In this document: one piece after another, positions 23,816 to 37,000 of the stretch | Layout: every line of letters starts with the position of its first letter | Numbering within the stretch: position 1 is the stretch's first letter | Source of the DNA: Distichodus sexfasciatus | Lineage: Eukaryota > Chordata > Actinopteri > Characiformes > Distichodontidae | DNA length: 64,000 nt | NCBI GenBank assembly: GCA_032718565.1 | Contig: JAVGVS010000017.1 | Coordinates: 4,376,866-4,440,865 of the forward strand | Reading direction: 5' to 3' | Notes under the pieces: generated by a model | Database searches by the model: none | Seen by the model: only the letters and a program-made list of their open reading frames with translations | Told to the model about the DNA's origin: nothing | Position numbers and translations under genes: made by a program

Positions 23816-26183
23816 ACATCATAGTTGACCTTCGTCTTTAAAGCAAATGTTAGAAAAGAAAAAATATGATGGTTAATTTGTCCTGCATGACGTGACGATG
23901 TGTCCTAATTTGATTAGGTTTGAAAAAAATGTTGCCTTTTTTGAAGAAGAAATTTCAGGTCAGAAATTAAACATTTGTTTGTTGCAGTATAAACTGTCTT
24001 TTCTATTAAAAGTATGTACACCATATTGTTACATGCATTCCACTACTACTGCATAAAAGACAAGCTGTTACAAACTGGATTTGTGTCATGTTTCATTTTT
24101 AATGTATTTCAAGTCCATTGTCCTACATCAAGACATAGAAAACATTTTAAAATATTCAAACCGCTATTTTCATACACTATGGATGATTTTTAATTAATTG
24201 AGTGAATTTCAGTGAGTGTTTGTCATTATGAACAAAATGCACAGCACAAAATGCACCAAAATGAAATACGACCTTTGCATTTGACCCATGTTGTGGGAGT
24301 CAGTGCTTACCAACTGACCAACAGGAAGATCATTTATGCATGTGATATGTTCAGGTTATAGGTAAAACAACTAAATATCTAATTTTCCATGTATTTTTAC
24401 AGCTACTACAAAGACATTTATTTTTGTCCTAAATCTGTAATGACAGGAGCAATAATAACTAGTTTTTAAGGACTACTATGATTACTATTTTTAGGGCTCC
24501 TGTACTTCAAAGACTACACATTCCATTTTCCCTACAGCAATGGTTCCCCAACACTGACAGATTCGAGTGTTTCATAACTACGATACATCTGAACTAACTC
24601 TTGAGCTCATTAACAATATAGGATTAGGGATTTTGAGGCAAGAAATACCAAATCTGCAGGTTAGGAATTGCAAACGGCTGCCCCAAAACAATTTGAAACA
24701 TTGTCTACTACAGAATAATGTTAACCTCTATAAAAACAGTTCTAAATTCGTGCCAATCCACTATTAGCAAGTACAGCTTCAGAATACTTGCTGTACATTG
24801 TTCAAACGGAAGCCAAACTGTGCTGTTCTGCAATCGTGGTGCATGACATATTACGAACGTAACAGAGCTGTAAGCAATCATAGAACAGATGCTTCTGTTT
24901 CTTTGGACTATATTTTTTACAGTGTGCACCTACAGACGAATGGAGAATATTAAAGTGTACTTAAAACACGAAAGAGGCCGAAATATATAATTGTCTCTTT
25001 ACAGTGATGTACTACTTGATTTAATTACTCCTCAAACGCCGTTTCTTGCTTTTAGTGTTTTGACCTCACCAATGCCGCGTTCGAGACGACGGTCAGCTCG
25101 TTAAATAACATGAAAGACCCCGGCAAGACCTCCAGATTTGTTGTTTTCACAAAGAACACATACAAATTATTGCAGTAATTGAGAAAATGAGATTCTTAAC
25201 ATCAGAGGAGTTTGTTGCCTCCACCCCACGACATCGGCGTTGTGTTGTGGACCTGCAATGTTGGCGACTAAAACTAAAACGCAACACTCCGAACTTTTTT
25301 TTTTAAATAAAGTTTTATATACTTTTGTTTTAATCTATGCCAAATAGACTTACTTTACTCGGTGTCAGTGTACCACATGCATGGCCTCTAAAGTAAGCTA
25401 ACTTCACATTTTGGTTAGTTCGAATCAAATCAATAAACAGTCATATTCATATCAGTGAAGCTAATACAATATTGCAGAAGTCTTTGACACAGAAGTTTTT
25501 GTTGCACAGTAACAATGATAACTAATTTAATTATTACTACTAATAATATTGCTTTCTTACGATCCACAACCGAGGAAGCCATGATTGTAGTTTTTTATGA
25601 CTACAAGTCGGATAAATTAAAACAAACAAACAAACAAAAAAAACATTTTACCATATCACGCTCGAGTCTGGGCTCGTATTTTTTCAGTTTCCGGGATTCT
25701 CGGAAAATTCAAAACTTGTTGGTCAATACGACTAATTTTCAACAATAAACTACTAATCCCTTACAAGAACGACTGCCCCCTATTGGTTATAAAGCACATT
25801 ATATAGAAATGCTCGTTTAGAATAACCCGAAACGATCTTCTCTCTAGAGACGCCCTTTCCCAGTTTTGTCTGTGTCTTCCATTTCTCATACAGAGGCCGA
25901 AACAAATTGCTGGATTGCTTTTAAATGCATTTTTGTTGTTAACAAAAAAACGTAAAATTACTTCGACCGCATCGGCCATCGCCATCATTTAAACCAAACG
26001 GACTGACGTGCTAATTGACGGCTCGGACTTTTCCTGATTGTTTCATGCTGATTGTAGATCATACGATTTGCCAGAAATCAGCGCAGCGTTTGTAGTACAC
26101 TTTAGATATTTGAACGCGTCTATTTATTAGTTAGTTTGCTAGGGGGATTATTTGAATTTTTTTAGTTTGGTAATTGTTTAGCG
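23816..26183. other. Intergenic region upstream of the PC-esterase gene
   Basis: At 24,210-24,330 there is a SINE-body remnant ('gtttgtcattatgaacaaaatgcacag...tttgacccatgttgtggg') matching the SINE at 42.66 kb. From about 25,060 to 25,280 and again from 25,960 the CpG content rises, which would fit the promoter of the gene that starts at 26,184. I see no other gene. Confidence 0.4.
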
Positions 26184-29065
26184 ATGAGAGAGGCCGAGAT
26201 CGAGAATGTTAGTCATCAGCATGCTGCGCGGCTTTTACACAACAAGTTTGTAGTCGTGCTCGGAGATTCGAGTGAGTACCAACAACCACGGATGATCTGA
26301 TTTCTACAACAACATATATTTAAGGTGTTTGCTGAATGCTTAACTGTGCATCTTTTATTTTATTGCATTTTCCTTCCCCGTAGTTCAGCGAGCCGTATAT
26401 AAAGACTTGGTGCTGCTTTTGCAGAGAGAGTCATATCTCTCCCTGTCTCAGCTAAAAACCAAGGTATGGATTAACAAATTATTTTTAAATGATCTTGCTC
26501 AACCTGAGAACTAACGTACTCATATAGGTGTGTGCATGTCTTGGTGGTGCTGGGGAAAATAAGGCTACATGATTTTTTAAAAGGCATTTTTGTGTGAGAT
26601 GGCCCGTCCTTTATAAAGAAGGAATGCTTTTGTGGGGGAAATGCAGATTTATATTACATTAGTTTTTATTAGACTAAAAAGACTAATCATTTTAATTACT
26701 AAGGTTAGGGTTAGTCTTGTTTACAGTAAATCTAGTAATTGTGGGAGTAAATGGAAGTACCTCACCAACAAAGCAAGATGTTTGTTCAAGTTGTGGATCA
26801 TCAAACATTAGCCTTCAGAGTGAACCTGAATCATTACTGTTTAGTGTCTATATGGAAAGTACCTTTCTTTTAAGAAGATGGCAATAATGGAGATAATTAA
26901 GATTTTTTTTATTTATTTGTTCTTAAGTAAAGAGATCATCAATTCTAAGGTTGTATAATAGTATATTAGTAACTCTAACGGTAAATTGAAGCTAAACTTA
27001 CATCAAGAGCAAATCTCAAACAAGAAAACATTTTAAGAATACATTTATTCTTGAGAATGGTTAGGGAATGAGGCCTAATGTTCTTAGATATTACATTTAC
27101 AGGTTTCATCAGACTCTTTTACCCCGAGTGATGTTGCCAACCAGATTACAGACTGTCTCTCTGGAGCAACTTGGAGTTAAGAGGCTTGCTTAGGGGCTCA
27201 ATGTTGGTAATGCTGGCGGTAGGATAGAGCCAGACTCCAGCCCATGAGCTCTACAAGACAAGTAGGCAAGTATTTTACCATAAGACCACTGCTACTTTGT
27301 TTTTATGTCTACTATTAGGGCGAGCTGTCCTTTGAACAGGACTATCTGATAGAGGGAGGGCGACTGAATCACATGAACAATGGCACACAGTACCGGGAGG
27401 TGCGTCAGTACTGTTCCAATCACCACCTGGTCCGCTTCTACTTCATCACACGCATCTTCTCCCGCTACATGGAGAGCATTATTGCTGATTTCCAGCATGG
27501 GCTACAACCAGATGTAGTCATAGTCAACTCCTGCGTTTGGGACGTGTCAAGGTACCAAAAAATAGTACTTTAACATGTATATATTTCTTCAGTAGACATG
27601 GCCAAAGAAGGAGCGATACTGAAGGGTTTCTATTTGTTTTACTTTAATGCTTAGGTACAGCCGTAATTGGTTACCTGAGTACAGGCAGAACTTGAATAAG
27701 TTCTTTGAGCAGCTGAAGGCAGTTCTTCCTGAGGAAAGCCTTGTGGTGTGGAACATGACCATGCCTTTGGGCAAGAAAATCATTGGAGGCTTTCTTGTAC
27801 CAGAGGTAGTATTTAAACTTAGTTAACAATTTCTTATGACCTTCAGATTTATAGATTAATGAGCACTCTTGGCACACATCAAGAGCCTGGAGAGTGGTTG
27901 ATTGATATGCACAATAACATGACAATGAAAACTTTCCCCCCAGATTGCGCACATTGGACCATCTCTCCGCTTTGATGTGATCGAGGCAAACTTCTATGGT
28001 GCCACACTAGCAAACACTTACAGGTTTGATGTTCTGGACCTGCACTTCTTATTTCGATTCAGCCTTCACCACCGCATGAAGGACGGGGTTCACTGGAACG
28101 CTGTGGTTCATCGTCAGATCACCTGTGCATTGCTGGAACATGCTGCCCATGCTTGGTGTGTAGAGCTGCCCGACCTCACGGCAAATGGTGATGAAAACCC
28201 TCTTATATTACCTTGCAAAAGATCAGATTGCATTTCCATGAAATTTTGGATAAGGTCATCCCTTGTTTAATTGATGTGTTAATAACCCATGATGAGTATT
28301 AGTGTTGACCATGCCTGTATGTTTGCTGGTGTTTTCTCTGGTGTTTGCATGGGTTGCTTTGTTGTGCATTTTGTCTTTAGACTAATACTTCAGTTGATGT
28401 CTTTTAGTCAAAAATATGAAGGTGGATTGTGCCCAGTCTTCATACACAAGCGACTTCAGGCCAGATTATGCTGAATATGCCAGTTATGATGGTAAGGTTC
28501 TGACTGCACAGTTCCACTTATTTTTAGCTGAAGTGCTAGTAATAATGAATGAGTGTTTAGAAAGCCTCACTTTTTTTATTTTACCGGCATCATTAGTGTT
28601 TGAAGATTCTTGCTCGGTTTGAAAATTGTTTCTTTTCAGACCCATATTGGCATCAAACGCAACCCTATGATGGTTTTGGGCCCTTTTTCTATGAAGATGG
28701 ATTGTCTTCACTCCCTCTGCTCAATGGAAATTACTACAGCTTTGAGAACCCTGAGACAAACAGCAGGACTGAAAAGGGCAAAGGTGAGTCTAGATAGCAG
28801 TGGTCACCAGCTCTTCTCCTAGAGATCAGTTTCTATGCACTACTACTAAATTTCTGTTGTGATTTGTGGGTTTTTGTTTGTTTTTCAATAAGACCCTTCT
28901 TGAAATGTTAAACCCGTTTCTACTGCCCCCTCTTGTTCAGGGACCAACTTCGTAATGAAGCAAAAACACAAAAGGCGGCAGAATAAACCATACCTTCGGG
29001 CAGAAGCTAAACAGCATGTACAGAATGTGAATTCACATCATGGCTTCAGTCATCGTATGGTTTGA
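26184..29065 (+). CDS. PC-esterase domain protein (PCED1/FAM113 family), 382 aa
   Basis: Eight exons join in frame: 26184-26271, 26384-26463, 27319-27551, 27655-27805, 27944-28187, 28408-28491, 28640-28783 and 28941-29065. The product is an SGNH/GDSL-hydrolase-like PC-esterase. The nucleophile block is VVLGDSIQRAVY (about residue 31). The oxyanion-hole asparagine is in VNSCVWD. The C-terminal catalytic Asp and His are in KDGVHWN. The segment LKTKGELSFEQDYLIEGG and the HHLVRFYFITR block are characteristic of the FAM113 group. The C-terminal 100 residues are polar and rich in Y, N and K and lack a domain. Vertebrates have two paralogues (PCED1A and PCED1B), and I do not decide between them. The natural substrate is unknown. 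All catalytic motifs are present, so activity is possible. Confidence 0.92.
27091..27294 (-). repeat. tRNA-derived SINE
   Basis: Read on the minus strand it has a tRNA-like head, then 'ctccagagagac' and a tail 'cctgtaaatgtaa'. The same SINE family is found at 32352-32520, 47163-47332 and 56650-56842. It ends 24 bases before exon 27319-27551 of the PC-esterase gene, so it lies in the branch-point and acceptor region of that intron. Confidence 0.6.
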
Positions 29066-29577
29066 CGTTTTACTTCAAACCCCAGGTTTGATGTAGGTTC
29101 CTGGAATACAGCACTACATGCCAGTTGTTTTTCTTTTGGTGTGACGTTAACTTTTTTCATCTTCATAATGTGGGCCACTTTAACAAGGTGTGCCTCAATT
29201 GCTTTTAAATAGCCATTTCCAGATGCTGCTAAATAGTTGCCATTGATGTTAACTGGATTTAATTTTATTTTTATGAGGATACCAAGGTTCCCTTGTATTG
29301 TCTCATATTTTGGGGTGTTCTGTTCAGAATTCTACTGTTTTTATCATTCAAGACATCTTTTGGTTTTATGTCTTGACATTTATACTAATTAAAGTAAAAT
29401 ATTACCTGTTCAGTTCTTTATCTGTTAACATTCATTTTTAAAATGTTGCTTGTGGTGTTTCCTTATCTCCATTATTCAAACTTAAAAAGCAAAAAACAGT
29501 CACCATTTAATTTAGAGAAATTTAATTACAGAATATAAAAACTGAAATTCAAATGAAATATACTGGAATAGAATGTG
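29066..29577. other. Convergent 3' ends of the PC-esterase gene and cskmt
   Basis: The two genes end facing each other across 512 bases, so this holds both 3' untranslated regions. The plus-strand 'attaaa' near 29,388 is a candidate polyadenylation signal. No other feature is seen. Confidence 0.45.
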
Positions 29578-30503
29578 TCAGTGTATCACTAAATGTGGGG
29601 ATATCTGATAGCAGAAATATGTGACCCCTCTCAATTCTCCGATGTCCTGCACCAAAACTTTAGCTGAAATTTCAGAACCTCGACTCTCTTTCTCCAGCCA
29701 AAGCAACCTAGCGTCAGGATCTTCATCTGAGAACTGCAGCAAGTGCCCTGATGGTTTCAGGACCTTTAGACACTCTCTTATAATCTGGGCAGCTTTGGCT
29801 TGGCCTTTCTTAGACCTCATCAATGCATCTGTTGTACCCTTGTCCACAATCAAGTCCAGGCTCCTGGGACTAAAGTGCCTCTCAAGTTCTGTGCAGTCCA
29901 TTTCTTGGAAGACTAGAGTGGAGGATGAATGGCAAGGACGTACTGATGTACTTTCGGTGTTTTCCCGTAACAGTCGCACTGCCACAGGAGAGATGTCAGC
30001 ACATGTGACCTTTATAGCACTTTTGGAATGCCTGTAGATGCAGGGCCCCAATGCGGATGTACCACAACCAATATCTAAAACACGCTTCAGTGTGTCTGCA
30101 TTAGATGGGGTTTGCAGCAAAGGTAGGATGTAGCTCTTGACAGAGTCGAACCCAAAGAACCACTCAAAATTTTTAAATGGCCCTTTGCTATTTGTTTCTG
30201 TGTAAAATCTGTCCCAGGTTGCCTTCTGCTCCATGTTTTCAAATAGGTCATCTGTCGACACAAAACATTAGTTAACGAACTTTTATAATGCACAACCATT
30301 TTACTGCATCTACATGCTTCATTTAAAAGAAAGGTCGCAATGTTCCGAAGCAAGGTGAAGAGCAGGATTTATATTGAGTTCAGCAGGCACCTATACAGCA
30401 GAATATTACTCCACTAACTTGTCAAATTCGTGTGATGACACCGCTTTGCTGCGTCGTTTAGAATACTCCTTACAGACAACGAAATCTTGCTAAATCTCAG
30501 CAT
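29578..30503 (-). CDS. cskmt: Mitochondrial citrate synthase lysine methyltransferase
   Basis: Two exons (30503-30419 and 30251-29578) join in frame at an Asn codon and give 252 residues. Exon 1 encodes MLRFSKISLSVRSILNDAAK, an Arg/Ser-rich amphipathic start typical of a mitochondrial presequence. The second exon holds the class I methyltransferase fold: WDRFYTET near the start, motif I VLDIGCGTSALGP, motif II ADIS, the MDCTEL segment, and DLIVDKGTTDALM before the last strands. This set matches CSKMT (METTL12), which methylates a lysine of citrate synthase in the matrix. The long second-exon frame also offers an internal ATG at 30261, but that lies in the intron side and would lose the presequence. 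It sits head to head with otub1, 595 bases apart. Confidence 0.9.
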
Positions 30504-31098
30504 TCTATCAAACTAAAGGAAGGTTCTACACAAATGTGGCTCCGTAGTTCCCATATGCCCCGTTTGGAACGTGTAGGAAGTAACGTAATTGCAGGGTGCG
30601 TTCGTGATGGCTACCCACTTCCTACCTAGTGCACTACTCTCACCCTTCGGCAATGACTACTGTACTCTGTGTATCGGCGAACTTTCTGGCCCTCAGGTAA
30701 GGCACGCAACTTTTTACGTTCATTCATCATCTTATACAAAGCGACTTCCATTTCCTGATTACTGGGACAATCTCCCTGGAAGATTCAGCTTGGCGTTAAA
30801 GGCCTTGCTCGGGGGACTTTAGAATGAGTATACGACCGCTACACAACTCCCAAGCCTTTTGCTTTGTTTTTTTCAGTTTTCATTAGGTCTTATGTACAAT
30901 TCGGAGATAAAATTCTTGTAAAATTAAACAACGCATTAAAGTGATTGTGAGAATGTCGCATTCACATGTAATGCATGTCCTTAACGTGTAACACTACAAA
31001 TTAGGGAGTGTACAATTTAAGACTCATAACGTGACAATCCTGACCCGGAAGTGCAGAGAACGCAAAGGGAGGGGTGGAAACAGATCCCCATACTCAAA
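30504..31098. promoter_or_regulatory. Shared cskmt/otub1 promoter region
   Basis: The two start codons are 595 bases apart and diverge. The ETS-type core CCGGAAGT at 31045-31052 is only 47 bases before the otub1 ATG, as is common in TATA-less housekeeping promoters. A truncated SINE (about 30,711-30,818, minus) sits inside the interval, so the bidirectional promoter has been stretched by an insertion. Co-regulation is inference. Confidence 0.5.
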
Positions 31099-34000
31099 AT
31101 GGCGGACGAACAGCAGGAAACATCACAGGGAGAGATGGAGGGTGAGAGATGCGGCACTGCCGTTTAAAATCCACATATTTACATTTCGCTGCTGCTAAGC
31201 TTCAGCGTTGCGCGTTTTAAAGCTCGTCGTGTTTTCTTCTCGGCGCTCGGCGCGTAAAAACACAATGTTTAGTCGCTGTGGGCCGCGCTGCACCACGGAG
31301 AAGAAAAAGAAAGGAGCGAACAGGAGAGACCCCCGCTCAAGAGAGAGAGAGAGAGAGAGAAAGCGAGCGAGCGAGAGAGCTGGCAAAAATAAATATGTTT
31401 AAATATAAATGAGGTCTCGTTTGCTGCTTTTGCTGTTTGGCTCCACTGTCAAACAATACTGCTGGTTTGGGAACGCGCCACTGCGTTGTGATGATGATGC
31501 GCAACCTGACGCATTAATGCCTTGCTTTGACCTTTTGCGAGGTAGCTTCTTTCATTTATTGCAAGCTAGTGTCGTTTGAGCCCAGTACACTTTTTTACTA
31601 ACTATTATTTAACAGTGACCAAATTATGTCATCGCTCAAAGCAACAACAAGGCATTGTGTCGTTAAAGACACCGGTTTTACACAGATTTCCGTGATGGTC
31701 GGAATTTGTGACCGCACGCTCGACTTACACAGAACTTTTATGCGTTACAACGTATGCACTTTTAAACACAGTATATGAACATACGTAATCCAAAGAGTGA
31801 AATCACGAAAAGCCTCACGGCTATAGTATACTACATGCAAAGCAGTCCAGTAATACAGGCTTTGCTTTATAAGTCTGATTCTTTCAAACGCCAAAGCAGT
31901 GAGAATTAAAAGTACCGGTTATATATTTTTATTACAAATATTTGGTTGGCTGTGTTTTGATTGTGGCTATTCAAATATTTATTTCGAAAACAGACTTAAG
32001 TATGTGCTTTTAACTGCGTATAGAGCTCGTGTAAGCAAGGGACTTTACGTTAGTTCGGTCGAAAAGTGCGAAACCGCGCCACCTAGCGGTCAGAAGATGG
32101 CATACATTATCTGACATCATAAAACTAGAGAAAGTTTAGTGCTGAACAACGTTATTTTGAATAGTAGAGAGGAGTTTCGGCGCTACGATTAACGATGAAG
32201 TGCAGTTATGTGCAGGGATGCAACCGGAGTGTTTTTGAAGACTCGAACGTACTTTTGGTTTGCAGAAGGGCTGCATCATTTATCGTTTCAGCGTCGCCAT
32301 TGCAATATGCACATGCGCAGTAGTCGCGTCGCAGAAAACATTTCTGCAGTTATTTACATATACATTTTCAGCATTTATCCAGAGCGACTTTTATTACCTA
32401 AATTCAGGGATAGTTTCCCTGAGAGCATCTTGGCGCTAAGGGTCTTGCTCAGCGACCCACTTCGCACCCACAACCTCTTGGTCCAGAGGCAAACACCTTA
32501 ACCACAAGACCACTACCACCAACAATCAATCTACAGTGTGTTGATGATGAAGCCGTTATGTTTAATTTTAAATACTGGACAATGAAATGTATTAATTCAG
32601 ATTTAATTCAGGTGCGCTTAACTTTACAATGGGATTGAAAGTTGTGTAAAATTTGATGCACAATATATTGAGCAGTAGTCATGTCATCATATACTTTTTT
32701 GCTGCTTGATACAAATGGAAAACTCCCTATTCTCACTGTCCACAAATTATCTTCAGAAGATGCCCTATTAGGACAATTTACAGTTCTTGATTACAGTAAC
32801 AGTGTAAAATAGATTGAACCCAAATTAAGCATATTTTATTAGCAGTAGGAGTAGTAGACAGTTTGTCTGCCTCATTTTCACAAAAACCCAGAAACATTTT
32901 CAAAACAGTTTATTACAATGCTACCAAGAAATTATTTTTAGATGTGTGGATATGACATCAAATGAAGATTTTATATATTATTACACTGTGTTTTGTATAT
33001 ACATTATGGAAATGAAATCCCAAAAGTGTAACACAAAATATTGTTTGCTTTTAGAACATTGCTGAATAAACTTGCTGTTATGGTTAAGATTATGTAATTG
33101 TGAGATTATGTAACATCAAAATTTTAACGAGGCAGGGTTGAAAGGTGTGTAAAACCATTCCTAGCTGGTGTAAGCTTTTCATTTCATGAGGAAGACGTAA
33201 ATGAGACCCACTTTATGATCGTCATAATGGCATGATTTTTATTGCCTTATGTCTTCTTTTTTCCCCTTTTATAGGAGTGAACTGCCTTGCCTACGATGAG
33301 GCCATTATGGCACAACAGGACCGAATTCAGCAGGAAGTGAGTTTGGTTTGGGTAATTCAGTTAAATGATGAAAAACTACAGATATCCTTGTTCTAATCCA
33401 TGTGACATGCTTCTGCTATAATAAGAAGGTGATCCAGTTTGGAGCAATAATATCTTTTGCCTGAATTAGAACTGTTTTAGATAATTGCAAATCCTTGATT
33501 TGTTCTTAAACCAGATGTTAAAGTACCACTGCATTAAACTTCAGACCTTACCTTCTCCTTTACAAGACAATGAGCAGATTTGAGTGTGTTTTTAGCAGGA
33601 AAAAGCACTAATGCAGATTGTGTGTGCTTGAACAGGTTAAAAATGACAGTAGACGGGTGTTTTAGGGCCCTATGAAATCCGTTTTGTTTTTTCCTAAATT
33701 CCATTTGATTTTTTCCTGAATTCCGTTTTTTTTTTTTCAGTTTTATTCTTTATTACATATTTATTTACCTAAAAAGTGTCTAATTATGGAGTGGATGGGA
33801 AAAAAGAACAATGCAATAGAAAAAGATTTCACATTAAATGACGGTTATTCAACTTTAACAAAGTGCTGGGGTTCAGCAGAACATTTTCTGGTTTGGTAAA
33901 ACATTTACCTGTAAACAACAAAAAACATTCATTTTTTCGTGCAAAATGAAACGTTTCCGATGTGAGTTTTTGACTGTAAGTGGTCGTCACGTGTTCTTGC

Positions 34001-37000
34001 GGGTGCAGTCTATCGTGTGCTGGCAAAACTTACAAAAGAGTTGTTCTCCCGATTCATAAAAAATCATTTGGGTATTGTTCTGCTCTAAACTTAGCACTGA
34101 CACTCGAATTCCGTAATTTTTTTAAGGACTCAAGTGTTTCAGCGAGCCTCTTCGCCATAGGTGACCGTTGTGTCTGTGCGTTTGTGAGTGTGGAAGTCCC
34201 ACCTCAACAGCTAACACGTACAGGGGGCTGCAGCAGCCAAAATTGATTAGAAACCATTGCTTTGCCCACACACAGATATCAGCAAATTATACGACATTCC
34301 ACGGTTTACAACGGATTCCATTTTATTTGTTGAATTCTGCTATTCCGTCCGCGTTTTCCGCTTCACGGAAATCATAGGGCCCTAGTGTTTAAATAGAAGT
34401 GACCTTGATAATTTTGGTGGTTCATAGTGTTGGTTTCCTAACTTACCTGCAGTGTTTGAAGCTTTGTGCTTGCTATCAGATTGCACGTGTCGCAGACTAC
34501 ATGGTAACCCCTTTTGCAATTGCTACACAGTTAATAACAGCAGTGATTTTGTCATGGTGGAGTGTAGCAATCAGAACATAGCATTAAATTGGGGATTGTC
34601 TGTGCATCTGCACATTGATTGTGATATTTAGCTGCATGTTGAGATTATGAATATTTAATGCTAATAGTTTCCCCTATTCTCATTAATGTACATGAGCTGT
34701 TATGCTGTTGCATTTCCCTCACCTGCTGCTTATGTTTGTTTGGGCAGATAGCCACCAGTAATCCCTTAGTATCAGACAGGCAGGATCTGTCTGTGCTCCA
34801 GAGGGAATATGCAGATGAGGACACCATCTACCAGCTCAAGATCAAGGTTAAGACAACGAGTCAAAACTACAGTACTTTTATAGTGCTTTTCTACTGGAGC
34901 CAGGACCCGTGCCGTTCCACAAACAGATGTTTTTAATTTAGAAATAAAGCATCCCACACCCAACTCGTAGCCGCATTGCAATGACCCTGCTCGATGGCAA
35001 GACCAAGAGCTGGACGCAGCCGTTCTAACTGCATCGCTGCTTTTACCAGCAGTTCTGGTAGAAGTTAAAAAATCGAAAAAAGCATCTCTTTGGGTTTACA
35101 TTATTGTTGCAACACTGTTACTCATCTAAATTAATGCGTGCTACAGATTTCGGGCCGTGGCATTGTGGTTTGGGTTCGCCATAGCTCCTGTCTGTTGCAA
35201 ATGAAAAGCACATATAGTTATGCCTTTTTTTTTTAGCTAAATTAAAATAGTCGTCACAAGTCTTTAAGTGCAGTTTTGTCCAGTCATGTTAAATAGAGAT
35301 GATTTCTGTAAATCTGACTTCCTGCAGGATCTCCACAAAAAGTATTCATACATCCGGAAGATGCGACCTGATGGAAATTGTTTCTACAGAGCTTTTGGCT
35401 TCTCACATTTGGAGTCCCTACTGGACGATGGCAAAGAGCTACAGAAGTAAAGCTTTTCCCTTTGTTCTATGTTTTTTGTGCCATTCTTCTGTATTTTGGA
35501 TGATGTACTCTCCTCAAAATAGGACTGACACCAAGTGTGTTAACATTGGTGGTTGCATGTTTTGCAGTTAACTTGTGAAACTGGTGCAGCAGCGTTGCAG
35601 GGATTTTGACAGATGCCTTTTCTTTTATTGCCACGTTAAGAACGGCCTGTCATTCAAAAATATCCAGCCAGCAGTAGTGCTGTGATCATAAGCATATTTA
35701 TGACATATTTATGATATACTGTAGGGTGGCTGTTAAACTGCATGGCAGCGCACAGAGAGAGACTTTAGTCTCTGATTGTACATTTTTTAAATCAAGTTTT
35801 TTAGTACAGTATGTGCTGGTGAATATTAACTAATTAAACTTCAGTTGTGTGCAGTCAAATATTAGATTGTGCTTAAACTGAAGCTGTATTTTTTAAATCT
35901 TGACTTTGAATGTCATAGGTTTAAAGCAGTGGCAGCGAAGAGCAAACTGGACCTTGTGAACCAGGGATTCACCGAGTTCACTATTGAAGACTTTCACAAC
36001 ACGGTGAGTTAAACCACAAGTTGGGGATCCTCCTGAGCCTGAGCAGGTTGGGTACTGGTCCGTACTTGGGATGGGAGAGCAGTGAGGAAAGCTGGGTTGC
36101 TGATGGAGCAGAATCTGTGTATCAGTTGTTCAGTCATTTTTCAAATGAAAACAAAACTCAAAACATGCCTTTTTCAGTATCTTCAAAATCAAAATGACAA
36201 GACAAGTATCGAGTCATTTTCTGGTTTCCCATTATGCCATAAAATTAAAAACAGAAATAAATGGTTCCAAACAAAATTCCGTTTTGGTTTTCCGTCCTTG
36301 ACGATAAGAGGCCTGTGCTTTGTACAGAATCTTCTGAGCATGTAGGAAAAACTAACAACATTTATTTTCCCAATTACAAACAACATGCTCAAGCTTGTAG
36401 TAGCCTTTACACTAATGGTCGACTGATTATCGGCTGGGCTGATTATCGGGGGCCAATATTATGCATTTTACCGATTATCAGTATCAGTGTTTAATTTTGA
36501 CCATCACTGATATTAAGTAATTACAAGGTGCGCTACTGTGGCTGCGCTGCTGTCTCTTCTCTCTGTGCCGTTTGCCCTCGACTCACTGCTTCATGTAATG
36601 TCTCGCCCACAACAGTCTCTGACTGGATATATGTGACCCTCCACGGCAAAACCAGTCACTTGTCGCAACGGAGGTTTCCGAGAAAAACGAACGTTTATGT
36701 CGCATGGGGTAAAATTTTGGATTTTTTGTTTTCAGTGTTTTGAAAATTGGAAGGTCTATACTGTACTGTTGTGAATATATTTCGCTGAAAAACTTACCAC
36801 CCTTTCCATCCTAAAAACGTGACTTTCTTGAGGTGAGGAATTCAATTCCAGCAGAATGTTAAAAGTTTCTGTTTTGACCGCTCTACTTCAATATTTACGG
36901 TAAATCCACTCGTTGACTAGCGTGAAGATATTTCTCCGGAATCCATCTTCGTCTCCCGAGTTCAGTTAACCTAACGCAGGTAGGCTATCCGTGTGGCTGT

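Noticed and set aside
26161..26183. Upstream in-frame start for the PC-esterase gene
   Set aside because: The sequence before 26184 has stops in the frame and no other ATG, so 26184 is kept.
36034..36110. Functional 5S rRNA gene
   Set aside because: Only the 3' half is recognisable and it is diverged; no terminator T-run follows at the right distance.
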